From Mycobacterium adipatum (GTDB lineage: Bacteria > Actinomycetota > Actinomycetes > Mycobacteriales > Mycobacteriaceae): a stretch of DNA of 64,000 nt. The DNA lies in assembly GCF_001644575.1 (NCBI RefSeq), contig NZ_CP015596.1, forward strand, positions 4,092,001-4,156,000, in the 5' to 3' direction. Under the pieces are notes generated by a model, which did not search any database, was not told where the DNA came from, and was given only the letters and a program-made list of their open reading frames with translations. This document shows positions 38,170-46,878 of the stretch, piece by piece. Numbering within the stretch: the first letter of the stretch is position 1; every line of letters begins with the position of its first letter. The translations under genes were made by a program, and so were the position numbers.

Positions 38170-39335
38170 CGGCTTGCTATTACCTCCCGGTTCACGGCAC
38201 TGCGGGCCCGGTCCCGGGCCCAGTCCTGCGCGTCGAGTATCTCTTCCACGGTAGCTGGTTGCGCCGCCCACTGATCTGCGGCGTGCAGCACATCGGCCAC
38301 GGTCCGCACGATGGCCGGGAACTTCAACCGGCCCGCCAGGAAGGCCTCGGCGGCCTCTTCGTTGGCGGCGTTGTAGACCGCGGTCAGGCTGCCACCCCGC
38401 TGCCCGGCATGGCGGGCCAGGCTCACCGCCGGGAACACCGCATCGTCGAGCGGCTCGAACGTCCAGGTCGACGCGGTGCTCCAGTCGCAGGCCGACGCCG
38501 CGCCGGGTACCCGCTGCGGCCACCCCAACGCCAGCGCGATGGGCAGCCGCATATCGGGCGGGCTGGCCTGCGCGATGGTCGATCCGTCGACGAAGGTCAC
38601 CATGGAATGCACGATGGACTGCGGGTGCACGACCACATCGATGCGGTCGTAGTCGATACCGAACAGCAGGTGCGTCTCGATCAGCTCGAGCCCCTTGTTG
38701 ACCAGCGACGCCGAGTTCAGGGTGTTCATCGGGCCCATCGACCAGGTCGGGTGGGCGCCGGCCTGTTCGGGGGTGACGGTCTCCAGGTCGGTGGCCGAGA
38801 AGCCGCGGAACGGTCCGCCCGAGGCGGTCAGCACCAGCCGGTCCACCTCGTCGGTGCCGCCGGAGCGCAGGCACTGAGCCAGCGCGGAGTGCTCGGAATC
38901 GACCGGCACGATCTGGCCCGGTGCGGCGGCCTTGAGCACCAACGGTCCGCCCGCGACCAGCGACTCCTTGTTGGCCAGCGCCAGCCGGGCGCCACTGTGC
39001 AGCGCCGCCAGCGTCGGTGTGAGGCCGAGTGCACCAACGAGTGCGTTGAGCACCACGTCGGCCTCGGTCTCCTCGACGATCCTGGTGGCCGCCGTTTCCC
39101 CGACGTAGGGCACATCGCCGATCTTCTCGGCGGCCCGCGGATCGGCGACGGCGAGGTTGCGCACCCCGGTCTGCGCGCGTTGGGCGGCCAGCAGATCGGC
39201 ATTGCCGCCCCCGGCGGCCAGCCCGACGAGCTCGAAGCGGTCCGGGTTGGCCGCGATGACCTGCAGCGCCTGGGTGCCGATCGAACCGGTGCTGCCCAGG
39301 ATGAGGACACGGCAGCGCGAGGCGGGGGACGTCAC
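38166..39335 (-). CDS. dxr: 1-Deoxy-D-xylulose 5-phosphate reductoisomerase
   Basis: NADPH-dependent second enzyme of the MEP pathway. GTG start at 39335 gives 389 residues: [18 protein letters not shown] (cofactor), [13 protein letters not shown] (metal-binding Asp/Glu), [35 protein letters not shown] and [11 protein letters not shown]. Reading further upstream lacks family similarity and runs across the mpt83 promoter. Divergent from mpt83. Confidence 0.95.
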   Translation of the reverse strand: MTSPASRCRVLILGSTGSIGTQALQVIAANPDRFELVGLAAGGGNADLLAAQRAQTGVRNLAVADPRAAEKIGDVPYVGETAATRIVEETEADVVLNALVGALGLTPTLAALHSGARLALANKESLVAGGPLVLKAAAPGQIVPVDSEHSALAQCLRSGGTDEVDRLVLTASGGPFRGFSATDLETVTPEQAGAHPTWSMGPMNTLNSASLVNKGLELIETHLLFGIDYDRIDVVVHPQSIVHSMVTFVDGSTIAQASPPDMRLPIALALGWPQRVPGAASACDWSTASTWTFEPLDDAVFPAVSLARHAGQRGGSLTAVYNAANEEAAEAFLAGRLKFPAIVRTVADVLHAADQWAAQPATVEEILDAQDWARDRARSAVNREVIASR

Positions 39336-39368
39336 CGGTTCATTGTGCCCCTCAATCCGGCCCCGACC

Positions 39369-39394
39369 CATCCGGACGCCCGGTTGCACCGAAT
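39369..39394 (+). promoter_or_regulatory. SigK-like promoter of mpt83 (CATCC-N16-CGAAT)
   Basis: CATCC at 39369-39373 (within CCATCC) and CGAAT at 39390-39394 (within CCGAAT). From memory CCATCC/CCGAAT are the SigK -35/-10 elements controlling mpt70/mpt83 in the tuberculosis complex. Predicted start about 39401, 56 bases before the ATG. The same motif and spacing recur before dipZ. Confidence 0.65.
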
Positions 39395-39456
39395 GAGGGG
39401 TGTACGGCGACACGGGCACGGCACCGGCCGGCCCGCCAACAAGGAAGTTGAGCCAT

Positions 39457-40137
39457 ATGACACTCACCCCCCATCGGATCGCCATCGCCGGATTCGCCGC
39501 GGTGGCAGCGCTCGGGCTCTCCGCATGTTCGGGCGGCAGCTCGTCCACCGAAAGCAGTGCCAGCGAGGCCAGTTCGTCGATGTCGTCGATGACCTCGTCG
39601 ATGGCGCCGGAAACCACCAGCTCCGCCGCCGCCGCGCCCGCGAGCGGACTGATCGGCACCGGTTGCGCCGCCTACGCCGAGCAGGTGCCCTCCGGCCCGG
39701 GTTCGGTGACCGGGATGGCCGCGGACCCGGTCACCGTCGCAGCCTCGAACAACCCGATGCTCAAGACGTTGACGCAGGCCCTTTCCGGACAGCTCAACCC
39801 CAACGTCAACCTGGTCGACACCCTCAACGGCGGCGAGTTCACCGTGTTCGCGCCGACCGATGACGCGTTCGCCAAGATCGATCCGGCCACGCTGGAGACG
39901 CTCAAGACCGATTCCGACCTGCTGACCTCGATCCTGACCTACCACGTGGTGCCGGGCCAGGCCGGTCCCGACCAGGTGGCCGGTGAGCACAAGACGGTGC
40001 AGGGCGAGTCGGTGACCGTCACCGGTGCCGGTGACGACCTGAAGGTCGGCGATGCCGGCCTGGTGTGCGGTGGCGTCAAGACCGCCAACGCCACCGTCTA
40101 CATGATCGACACGGTGCTGATGCCCCCGGCAGCCTGA
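39457..40137 (+). CDS. mpt83: Fasciclin-domain surface lipoprotein, MPT83-like
   Basis: 226 residues. Signal peptide ends in LSAC (lipidated Cys24), followed by a Ser/Ala-rich linker ([18 protein letters not shown]) and one FAS1 domain (about 90-225) with [26 protein letters not shown] and [12 protein letters not shown]. The ATG at 39457 follows AAGGAAG. FAS1 proteins mediate adhesion-type contacts; MPT83 is the lipidated partner of secreted MPT70. Two Cys in the domain ([10 protein letters not shown] and [10 protein letters not shown]) probably form a disulfide, fitting with a neighbouring DipZ. Confidence 0.92.
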   Translation: MTLTPHRIAIAGFAAVAALGLSACSGGSSSTESSASEASSSMSSMTSSMAPETTSSAAAAPASGLIGTGCAAYAEQVPSGPGSVTGMAADPVTVAASNNPMLKTLTQALSGQLNPNVNLVDTLNGGEFTVFAPTDDAFAKIDPATLETLKTDSDLLTSILTYHVVPGQAGPDQVAGEHKTVQGESVTVTGAGDDLKVGDAGLVCGGVKTANATVYMIDTVLMPPAA

Positions 40138-40156
40138 GCCGCACTGTCCGGGTGAC

Positions 40157-40211
40157 CCGATGAGCCGGCGAGGCAGCCTTTTCCCCCGACCTGGCTGCCT
40201 CGCCTCATCGG
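40157..40211 (+). terminator. Strong hairpin between mpt83 and mpt70
   Basis: A perfect 12-base stem (GGCGAGGCAGCC with GGCTGCCTCGCC) is extended by CCGATGA/TCATCGG after a 3-base bulge; the 14-base loop is TTTT plus C-rich. No U-tract follows, so it may terminate in the mycobacterial style or stabilise the mpt83 message. Confidence 0.6.
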
Positions 40212-40263
40212 ACCCGTGTCCACCACACCAGAAACCACGACGATCACACGAAGGATGACCTCG

Positions 40264-40866
40264 ATGAACTTCTCGATGAACACCCAGAAGATCGCCGGCG
40301 TCGCATGTGCCGCCGCCGCCGTCCCCGCTCTGCTGTTCGCCTCGACCGGGGTGGCGAACGCCGAACTCGTCGGCCCCGGCTGCGCCGCCTACGCCGCCGC
40401 CAACCCGGAGGGCCCGGCCTCGGTCATGGGTATGGCCGCGGACCCGGTCGCCGTCGCCGCGTCCAACAACCCGATGCTCAAGACCCTCACCCAGGCGGTG
40501 TCCGGGCAACTGAACCCGAACGTCAACCTCGTCGACACGCTCAACAGCGCCCCGTCGCTGACCGTGTTCGCCCCCACCGACGAGGCATTCGCGAAGATCG
40601 ACCCGGCCACCATCGAGACGCTGAAGACCGACTCGGCGCTGCTGACCAGCATCCTGACCTACCACGTGGTCGAGGGGCAGGCCAGTCCCGAGCAGGTCGT
40701 GGGCACGCACAAGACCCTGCAGGGCGCCGAGGTGAACGTCACCCACACACCGATGGGCATGCCCGGTGACCTGAAGGTCAATGACGCATCGGTGGTGTGC
40801 GGTGATGTGCAGACCGCCAACGCCACGGTCTACCTCATCGACACGGTGCTGATGCCCCCGATGTGA
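40264..40866 (+). CDS. mpt70: Secreted fasciclin-domain protein, MPT70-like
   Basis: 200 residues. The ATG at 40264 has GAAGGA at proper spacing; the ATG at 40255 sits directly on that site. The Sec signal peptide [20 protein letters not shown]... ends at GVANA (Ala33), so the protein is secreted without lipid. The FAS1 domain has [44 protein letters not shown], nearly the same as in the preceding gene. The paired Cys are in [10 protein letters not shown] and [10 protein letters not shown]. Tandem duplicate of mpt83; in M. tuberculosis dipZ lies between the two. Confidence 0.92.
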   Translation: MNFSMNTQKIAGVACAAAAVPALLFASTGVANAELVGPGCAAYAAANPEGPASVMGMAADPVAVAASNNPMLKTLTQAVSGQLNPNVNLVDTLNSAPSLTVFAPTDEAFAKIDPATIETLKTDSALLTSILTYHVVEGQASPEQVVGTHKTLQGAEVNVTHTPMGMPGDLKVNDASVVCGDVQTANATVYLIDTVLMPPM

Positions 40867-40885
40867 TCGGCCACCTCCGTCGACA

Positions 40886-40915
40886 CCAGCCCGGCCGTTT
40901 CCACGGCCGGGCTGG
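40886..40915 (+). terminator. Rho-independent-like terminator after mpt70
   Basis: Perfect 12-base stem CCAGCCCGGCCG/CGGCCGGGCTGG, 6-base loop, followed by TTCGTTATT. Separates mpt70 from the dipZ promoter. Confidence 0.75.
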
Positions 40916-40928
40916 TTCGTTATTCTGT

Positions 40929-40954
40929 CATCCAAAAGCCTTGCAGTGACGAAT
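40929..40954 (+). promoter_or_regulatory. SigK-like promoter of dipZ (CATCC-N16-CGAAT)
   Basis: CATCC at 40929-40933, 16-base spacer, CGAAT at 40950-40954, identical to the mpt83 promoter in elements and spacing. The expected start falls at or one base before the dipZ ATG (40962), so a leaderless transcript is likely; no ribosome site is visible. Confidence 0.65.
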
Positions 40955-40961
40955 AACTCGC

Positions 40962-42659
40962 ATGACGACTCTGGTCGCGATCGGTTTCCTCGGCGGTCTC
41001 ATCACCGGCATCTCGCCGTGCATCCTGCCGGTGCTGCCGGTGATCTTCTTCGCCGGCACCCCAGCCGGTACCACCGCGCCGGCGTTGTCCTCCCGACTGC
41101 GGCCTTACCTCGTGATCGCCGGTCTGGTAGTGAGTTTCAGTCTCGTCACCCTGGCGGGTTCGGCCCTGCTGTCGTGGATGCGACTGCCGCAGGACACCAT
41201 CCGCTGGGTGGCGCTGGCCGCGCTGGTCGCGATCGGGCTCGGCTTGATCTTCCCGCAGTTCGAAGCGCTGCTGGAAAAGCCGTTCTCCCGGTTACCGCAG
41301 CGGCAATTCGGCTCCGGTAAGGGCGGTTTCGGCCTCGGCCTGACGCTGGGTGTGCTGTACGTGCCGTGCGCGGGTCCGGTGCTGGCGGCCATCGTGGTGG
41401 CCGGCGCGACGGGCACGATCGGCGTCGAGATCATCGCCCTCACGCTGTCGTTCGCGGTCGGTGCCGCACTGCCGCTGCTGTTCTTCGCGCTGGCCGGCCG
41501 GCGGATCAGCGAACGCGTCGCCGCATTTCGCCGCCGCCAGCGCACCATCCGGGTGGTCGCGGGCGTGGTCACGATCCTGCTCGCCGTTGCCCTGGTGTTC
41601 AACCTGCCCGCGGTGCTGCAACGTACGATCCCCGATTACACCGCGGCGCTGCAGGAGCAGGTGGGCGGCGGCGAGCAACTGCGCGAACAACTCGATCTCG
41701 GCGGTCTGGTCAACGAGCAGAACGCGCAGCTGTCCAACTGCACCAACGGCGCACCCGAGCTGGAAAGTTGCGGCACCGCACCGGACATCAGGAACATCAC
41801 CGCGTGGCTGAACACGCCCGGCGGTGCACCGATCGAGCTGAAGTCCTTGCGCGGCAAGGTCGTGCTCATCGACTTCTGGGCGTACTCCTGCATCAACTGC
41901 CAGCGTGCGATCCCTCACCTGGTGGATTGGTACGACGCCTACCGCGACCGCGGTTTGGAGGTGATCGGTGTGCACACTCCCGAGTACGCCTTCGAGAAGG
42001 TGCAGGCCAATGTCGTCAGCGGCGCCGAGGATCTCGGCATCACCTACCCCATCGCGATGGACAACGCGTTCTCGACGTGGACCAACTACCGCAACCGCTA
42101 CTGGCCCGCCCACTATCTGATCGACAAACAGGGCGTGGTGCGGCACATCAAGTTCGGCGAGGGCGACTACGCCACCACCGAAAAGCTGATCCGCCAACTC
42201 CTTTCCGACGGCGACGACGCGGCACTACCGGCCGCCACCGAACGCCCCGACGGCACCCCGACGACGCCCACCACGCCCGAGACGTACTTCAGTGTCGGCA
42301 AGGTGGTGAACTACGGCGGGACCGGACGCTACGACGAGGGCACCCACACCTTCGAGTTCCCCGACCAGCTGGCGCCCGACCGGTTCGCGCTGCGCGGCCC
42401 GTGGGCGCTGGACTACCAGGGCGCCACCGCACAGTCCGACGGTGCCACGATCAAGCTGAACTACCACGCCCGCAACGTCTACCTCGTCGTCGGCGGCACG
42501 GGCACCGTACGGGTCACCCGCGACGGCGTCAGCACCGACCTGCCGGTCGCCGGCCCGCCGAACATGCGCCAGATCGTCGCCGACGACACCGACAGCGCGG
42601 GCTCGATCGAGGTGAGTCTCGACGAAGGGCTGCAAGCTTATTCATTCACCTACGGCTGA
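40962..42659 (+). CDS. dipZ: DipZ: CcdA-type thiol transporter fused to extracytoplasmic thioredoxin-like and C-terminal domains
   Basis: 565 residues. The membrane part (about 1-215) is CcdA-like with paired Cys in [14 protein letters not shown] and [13 protein letters not shown], moving electrons across the membrane. A TlpA/AhpC-like domain (about 270-420) has the redox motif [12 protein letters not shown] (Cys311/Cys314). The C-terminal beta-rich domain (about 430-565) may bind carbohydrate. It probably keeps secreted Cys proteins such as MPT70/MPT83 in the right redox state. Corresponds to Rv2874. It ends one base before the convergent permease gene. Confidence 0.93.
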   Translation: MTTLVAIGFLGGLITGISPCILPVLPVIFFAGTPAGTTAPALSSRLRPYLVIAGLVVSFSLVTLAGSALLSWMRLPQDTIRWVALAALVAIGLGLIFPQFEALLEKPFSRLPQRQFGSGKGGFGLGLTLGVLYVPCAGPVLAAIVVAGATGTIGVEIIALTLSFAVGAALPLLFFALAGRRISERVAAFRRRQRTIRVVAGVVTILLAVALVFNLPAVLQRTIPDYTAALQEQVGGGEQLREQLDLGGLVNEQNAQLSNCTNGAPELESCGTAPDIRNITAWLNTPGGAPIELKSLRGKVVLIDFWAYSCINCQRAIPHLVDWYDAYRDRGLEVIGVHTPEYAFEKVQANVVSGAEDLGITYPIAMDNAFSTWTNYRNRYWPAHYLIDKQGVVRHIKFGEGDYATTEKLIRQLLSDGDDAALPAATERPDGTPTTPTTPETYFSVGKVVNYGGTGRYDEGTHTFEFPDQLAPDRFALRGPWALDYQGATAQSDGATIKLNYHARNVYLVVGGTGTVRVTRDGVSTDLPVAGPPNMRQIVADDTDSAGSIEVSLDEGLQAYSFTYG

Positions 42660-42660
42660 T

Positions 42661-44145
42661 TCACTCGCCAACGGCCGAGCGCTCACCTTCGCGCTTGCCG
42701 AGTTGCGAATGCCGCCGGCCGTACCACAGGTACACCACCACCCCGAGTGCCATCCACACCGCGAACCGCACCCAGGTCAAGCCGGTGAGGTTAAGCATCA
42801 GCCACAGGCAGGCCACGATGGAGGCAATCGGCAGTAGCGGTACCCACGGCACCCGGAATCCGCGCTTGAGGTCGGGCCGGGTGCGCCGCAGCACGATCAC
42901 CCCGGCCGACACCAGCACGAAGGCAAACAGGGTGCCGACATTGACCATCTCCTCCAGCTTGCCGACCGGGAACACCGACGCCGCGATGGCGATCAGCACC
43001 GCCACCAGCACGGTGATGCGAACCGGTGTGCCGTGTTCGCCGGTGCGCGCCAGCTGCCGCGGCAACAGCCCGTCCCGCGACATCGCGAACAGCACCCGCG
43101 AGAGCCCGAGCATCAGCACCATCACCACCGTGGTGAGGCCGGCGAGCGCGCCGATGGAGATGACCTTGGCGGCCCAGCCCACCCCGTTCAGTTCGAAGGC
43201 GGTCGCCAGGTTCGGATGCCCCGCGCCAGCCTCCTTGAGATCGGTATAGGACGCCATGCCGGCGAGCACCACCGCGACCGCGACATAGAGCACCGTGACG
43301 ATCGCCAGTGACGCCAGGATGCCCTTGGCGACGTCGCGCTGCGGGTTCTTGGTCTCCTCGGCGGTGGTGGCGACCACGTCGAAGCCGATGAACGCGAAGA
43401 ACACGATCGACGCGCCGGCCAGCAACCCGTACACCCCGTAGTGGCTGCCGGCGGCGCCGGTCAGCAGCGAGAACACCGACTGGTCCAGCCCGGAGCCCGC
43501 CGCGGTGCCGGTCTCGGTGGGCGGGATGAACGGGTCGTAGTTGGCCACCTTGATGTAGAAGGCGCCGACGATCACCACCAGCAGCACCACCGACACCTTG
43601 ATCGCGGTGATCACCAGACTGAAACGGGAGGACAGTTTGGTGCCCATGACCAGCAGGACCGCCACCACCCCGACGATCAGCAGCGCACCCCAGTCGAAGT
43701 TCAGCGGGCCGATCGCGGCGATCCCGCCGGAGAACCCGAACACCGTGCCCAGATAGCTCGACCAGCCCTTGGCCACCACCGCGGCGCCGATCGCGAACTC
43801 CAGGATCAGGTCCCACCCGATGATCCACGCGACGAACTCGCCGAAGGTGGCGTAGGAGAATGTGTAGGCGCTGCCCGCCACCGGCACCGTGGAGGCGAAC
43901 TCGGCGTAACAGAGCGCAGCGAGCCCGCAGGTCACGGCGGCGAGCAGGAACGACACCGAGATGGCAGGGCCGGTGAGATTCGCGGCCGTCGACGCGGTCA
44001 CCGTGAAGATTCCCGCCCCCACCACGACGGACACCCCGAACACGGTGAGGTCCCACCACGTCAGATCCTTGCGGAGCCGGGTACCGGGTTCGTCGGTATC
44101 GGCGATCGACTGTTCGACCGATTTCCTGCGCCAACTGGTGATCAC
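42661..44145 (-). CDS. APC-family amino acid permease
   Basis: 494 residues, about 12 helices. VITSWRRKSVEQSIADTDEPGTRLRKDLTWWDLTVFGVSVVVGAGIFTVTA has the GAGIF helix-1 substrate motif. GLAALCYAEFASTVPVAGSAYTFSYATFGEF and FFAFIGFDVVATTAEETKNPQRDVAKGI are typical of cationic amino acid transporters. I chose the GTG at 44145, which aligns with mycobacterial homologues and has CGGAG; an ATG at 44187 is the alternative. Convergent with dipZ and divergent from the DUF2631 gene. Confidence 0.9.
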   Translation of the reverse strand: MITSWRRKSVEQSIADTDEPGTRLRKDLTWWDLTVFGVSVVVGAGIFTVTASTAANLTGPAISVSFLLAAVTCGLAALCYAEFASTVPVAGSAYTFSYATFGEFVAWIIGWDLILEFAIGAAVVAKGWSSYLGTVFGFSGGIAAIGPLNFDWGALLIVGVVAVLLVMGTKLSSRFSLVITAIKVSVVLLVVIVGAFYIKVANYDPFIPPTETGTAAGSGLDQSVFSLLTGAAGSHYGVYGLLAGASIVFFAFIGFDVVATTAEETKNPQRDVAKGILASLAIVTVLYVAVAVVLAGMASYTDLKEAGAGHPNLATAFELNGVGWAAKVISIGALAGLTTVVMVLMLGLSRVLFAMSRDGLLPRQLARTGEHGTPVRITVLVAVLIAIAASVFPVGKLEEMVNVGTLFAFVLVSAGVIVLRRTRPDLKRGFRVPWVPLLPIASIVACLWLMLNLTGLTWVRFAVWMALGVVVYLWYGRRHSQLGKREGERSAVGE

Positions 44146-44255
44146 GCTCCGCAAGGTACCCACTGCGGGCCCGTTCTCATGCCCCATCGGGCGATATCGC
44201 CCCGGTGTGCCAGAATGGCCGCAAGTGTTTCCGGGCATTCGCGTGAGGAGTAACC

Positions 44256-44510
44256 GTGGGCAAGACCGAGGTCGAGCGCTACAACGGCGTCGACGTGGAA
44301 GACGTGCCATCGGCACAATGGGGCTGGTCCGCCGAGAACCCGCGCGTCCTGCACATCATCGGCATCTTCGCCGCGCTGTTCATGCTGGCGCTCACCCACG
44401 GCAACCATGTCGGGCATGTCGAGGACGTCTTCCTGATCCTGTTCGCGGTGGTCATCGCCGGCACCGTCGCACGCGACTGGATCGCCCGCAGCCGCGGCTG
44501 GTACCGCTAA
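44256..44510 (+). CDS. DUF2631 small membrane protein (Rv2876-like)
   Basis: 84 residues, GTG start preceded by [75 protein letters not shown] has two transmembrane helices separated by a His-containing loop ([11 protein letters not shown]). In M. tuberculosis the related gene follows mpt70. Function unknown. It ends 46 bases before the IS30 element and is the last gene of the syntenic core. Confidence 0.85.
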   Translation: MGKTEVERYNGVDVEDVPSAQWGWSAENPRVLHIIGIFAALFMLALTHGNHVGHVEDVFLILFAVVIAGTVARDWIARSRGWYR

Positions 44511-44556
44511 CCTCTGCGCACGACGAAACGCCCCGCAACCGTCGGCGGTTTCTAGG

Positions 44557-44571
44557 GGTCGTTGCAACACT
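44557..44571 (+). repeat. Left terminal inverted repeat of the IS30 element
   Basis: GGTCGTTGCAACACT; 14 of 15 bases match the complement of the right end. Confidence 0.75.
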
Positions 44572-44576
44572 GCTGG

Positions 44577-46118
44577 TTAATTGGCCAGTAGTAGATCACG
44601 CAGGCGCTCGGCTGGGGTATCCCAGCCGAGCGTTTTGCGTGGGCGGCCATTGAGTTCCTGGGCGACGTGTTCGAGATCTTCGGGCCCGAACACGCTCAGG
44701 TCCGTGCCTTTTGGGAAGTACTGGCGCAATAGGCCGTTGGTGTTCTCGTTGCTGCCGCGCTGCCAGGGGCTGGCCGGATCGCAGAAGTACACCGCCATGT
44801 CTGTAGCCATGGCGAACTGTTTGTGCCCTGCCATCTCGGCGCCCTGATCCCAGGTCAGCGATCCACGCAGATGCGCTGGAAGCGTGCTCATGGTCGCAAT
44901 CAGTGCGTCGCGTACGGATTCGGCGTCGTGGCTGCCCGGCAGGTGTACCAGCATGGTGTAGCGCGTCGATCGCTCAACCAGGGTGCCGATCGCAGTCTGG
45001 TTCTTCTCACCGGTGATCAGGTCTCCTTCCCAATGTCCAGGAACCGCACGGTCGGCCACCTCGGCAGGACGATCACTGATCATCACCATCGGATCGACGA
45101 AGCGTTGATAGCGTTCACTTTCCTTGCGCTGCGGTTTACGTCTGGTGCGACCGGTCCGAAGTGCGTGAGCCACTTCCCTTTTAAGGCCACCGCGAGCCTG
45201 GAAGTAGAGGGCTTGGTAGATCGTTTCGTGGCTCACCCGCATGCTCTCGTCGTCGGGATGATCCCGACGGAGGCGATGGGAGATCTGCTCCGGTGACAGC
45301 TTGCGCGACAGACCTTCTTCAACCGCTTCCCGCAGGACCGCGTTGACGACCAGTTTGGACTGTTTGGGCCGAGCCCGGGCTTCGGCGGCCGCCCGATCGG
45401 CGTGATAAGGCAGATAGCAGCCATCAACGCTGCGAGCACGAATCTCCCGTGACACCGTGGACACGTTCTTGCCGATCCGTTTGGCGATGGTGCGCAGCGA
45501 CTGCTTGCCGAGCATTCCGTCGGCGATGGCCACACGGTCCTGGACCGACAAGTACCGGTCACCGATGGCCGGTCGCCCGGTGTCATCGCAGATCAGATTG
45601 CTCACCGGCTGTTTGTAGACGGTCTTTTTGGTGTAGTCCACGACCAGCCCATCGGAGTGAATCCGCGTGTTGTTGACGTGCCGGATCCCTTTGCGCCAGT
45701 CCCGCGCGGTCCGCACGTTGACACCGACCTCCCGCGCGGCTCGCTCGGTGGACCAGCCCTGCTCGAACAGCTCCACGCACCGACGTTTCGCCTCGGGCTT
45801 GCCCCACGGGATCTTTTCGCTGGTGACCAGCCCTTCGGCGACCAACATTTTGCGTGCCGTCGAATGCGACACCCCACACGCTTTAGCCGCCTGCAGGATC
45901 GAACCGCTGTCCTGGAAGACGGCCACGATGACATCCCGGTCGGCCACCGCGCGCTGACCACGGGCCGACCCGACAGGCCGGCCGATCGCCCGCAGAATGG
46001 CATAACACCGCTCACGCGAGACCCCGATCACGACCGCGGCTTCTTTCACCGGCACCCCAGCATCAACCAGCCTCGCTAGCTGATCCCCCAACCGAACACA
46101 GTCCTCCGAAAACGACAT
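44577..46118 (-). CDS. IS30-family transposase
   Basis: 513 residues, long for the family (about 340 to 400), with extra N-terminal helix-turn-helix modules (VKEAAVVIGVSRERCY, ILQAAKACGVSHSTARKML, STERAAREVGVNVRTARDW). The IS30 DNA-binding segment LSVQDRVAIADGMLGKQSLRTIAKRIGKNVSTVSREI follows, then SPEQISHRLRRDHPDDESMRVSHETIYQALY. The DDE catalytic core has Asp in GHWEGDLITG, Asp in LTWDQGAEMAG and Glu in SNENTNGLLRQYFPKGTDL, all present, so it should be active. The ORF is intact. Its start codon lies inside an inverted repeat with the right end of the element. Confidence 0.94.
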   Translation of the reverse strand: MSFSEDCVRLGDQLARLVDAGVPVKEAAVVIGVSRERCYAILRAIGRPVGSARGQRAVADRDVIVAVFQDSGSILQAAKACGVSHSTARKMLVAEGLVTSEKIPWGKPEAKRRCVELFEQGWSTERAAREVGVNVRTARDWRKGIRHVNNTRIHSDGLVVDYTKKTVYKQPVSNLICDDTGRPAIGDRYLSVQDRVAIADGMLGKQSLRTIAKRIGKNVSTVSREIRARSVDGCYLPYHADRAAAEARARPKQSKLVVNAVLREAVEEGLSRKLSPEQISHRLRRDHPDDESMRVSHETIYQALYFQARGGLKREVAHALRTGRTRRKPQRKESERYQRFVDPMVMISDRPAEVADRAVPGHWEGDLITGEKNQTAIGTLVERSTRYTMLVHLPGSHDAESVRDALIATMSTLPAHLRGSLTWDQGAEMAGHKQFAMATDMAVYFCDPASPWQRGSNENTNGLLRQYFPKGTDLSVFGPEDLEHVAQELNGRPRKTLGWDTPAERLRDLLLAN

Positions 46119-46160
46119 GGTCGCCGCAACCTCTCAATCGAGAGTGTTGCGACGACCATG
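46116..46160. promoter_or_regulatory. Inverted repeat hiding the transposase start codon in read-through RNA
   Basis: CATGGTCGCCGCAAC (46116-46130) pairs with GTTGCGACGACCATG (46146-46160) at 14 of 15 positions, and CTCTC/GAGAG extends the stem inward. Transcripts entering from the right flank would fold the transposase ATG into this hairpin, while transcripts starting inside would not. Confidence 0.5.
46143..46157 (-). repeat. Right terminal inverted repeat of the IS30 element
   Basis: AGTGTTGCGACGACC; complement of the left end with one mismatch. Confidence 0.75.
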
Positions 46161-46199
46161 TGAACCCGCCGTCAGGTTTCGGGGCGTTCGTCGTTCGTG

Positions 46200-46784
46200 T
46201 CAGCGGACGGCGGTGAGGTCGGGGCCGTCCGACGGGTACCAGAGCGCGCAGCTGTGGAACTGCTCGACGTTTGCCACCGCGGTGGTGATCCCGGCCGCCG
46301 CCAGGGCGTGCGCCTTGAAGGCCCGCGCGGCGGTGCTGAGCCGGTACTGCACCCGGTCGACGCGGTAGCCGACATCGGCCGTCGCGCACGGGCCCCACAT
46401 GGTCACCTCGGCGGTGCCACGCCGCAGGGCCTCCGTGACATGCCGGCGCAATCCCTGATCGACCGCGAAAAGCCGGGCCGGCACGGCCAACGCCGCGGGC
46501 TCGGCCGGCAGATCCCCGGCGTCCCGTCCGGCATGGCGGGCCTGCACGCCGAGGATCTCCAGCGGCCGCACATCGCAGGACACCGGGACGACGACATTGA
46601 CCTTCCAGCCGGCGCGGACCCGGTCGTAGAGCCAGCCACCCGCGCCGGCGACCACATCGGAGGTCTCGGTGGCCACCACGGTGAGGTCATAGGACAGCAG
46701 GGCGGTCTCCGACGCGCGGACCCCCACGCCGCGGCGTTCAGCCATCAGACGCCGCTCATCGGGCCGAATCGGGCTAGCTTTCAC
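46200..46784 (-). CDS. Hypothetical protein in the catabolic island
   Basis: 194 residues from the GTG at 46784 (VKASPIRPDERRLMAERRG), which AAGGAG precedes by nine bases; the ATG at 46793 abuts that site with no spacing and is less likely. Alternating beta/alpha pattern (LLSYDLTVVATETSDVVAGAGGWLYDRVRAGWKVNVVVP), no membrane segment. Residues of note are SCDVRPLEILGVQ and WGPCATADVGYRVDRVQY. I do not recognise a family. Dyad A (46844-46870) lies upstream, shared with the divergent DUF427 gene, so it appears to belong to the regulon. Confidence 0.65.
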   Translation of the reverse strand: MKASPIRPDERRLMAERRGVGVRASETALLSYDLTVVATETSDVVAGAGGWLYDRVRAGWKVNVVVPVSCDVRPLEILGVQARHAGRDAGDLPAEPAALAVPARLFAVDQGLRRHVTEALRRGTAEVTMWGPCATADVGYRVDRVQYRLSTAARAFKAHALAAAGITTAVANVEQFHSCALWYPSDGPDLTAVR

Positions 46785-46843
46785 GCTGGGCATCTCCTTG
46801 GCGATCCAGAGGTGGGCAGAGCCGGCGGGGCCGTACCATCAGC

Positions 46844-46870
46844 GTGACATTTATTCGACTATCTGTAAAG
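46844..46870. promoter_or_regulatory. Regulon dyad A: GTGACA-N14-TGTAAAG
   Basis: TGACA at 46845-46849 and TGTAAAG at 46864-46870. Shares TGACA-N14-TGTAA with sites B, C and D and TTACA-N14-TGTAA with site E. Ends 8 bases before the DUF427 ATG and 60 bases from the divergent hypothetical gene. Confidence 0.65.
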
Positions 46871-46878
46871 TTCTCGAC

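Larger units (their letters stand above)
44557..46157. mobile_element. IS30-family insertion sequence, about 1.6 kb
   Basis: A full-length IS30-type transposase gene lies between terminal inverted repeats GGTCGTTGCAACACT (44557-44571) and its complement with one mismatch (46143-46157). The element is 1601 bases by these ends. I see no 2 to 3 base target duplication (AGG left, ATG right), so either the ends are slightly off or the element rearranged after insertion. It sits exactly where M. tuberculosis-like gene order stops. Confidence 0.85.

Noticed and set aside
41366..43249. 627-codon plus-strand frame across dipZ and the permease
   Set aside because: Out-of-frame reading through two well-identified genes.
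44551..46162. Target-site duplication of the IS30 element
   Set aside because: Flanks AGG and ATG do not match at any 2 to 4 base offset I tried.
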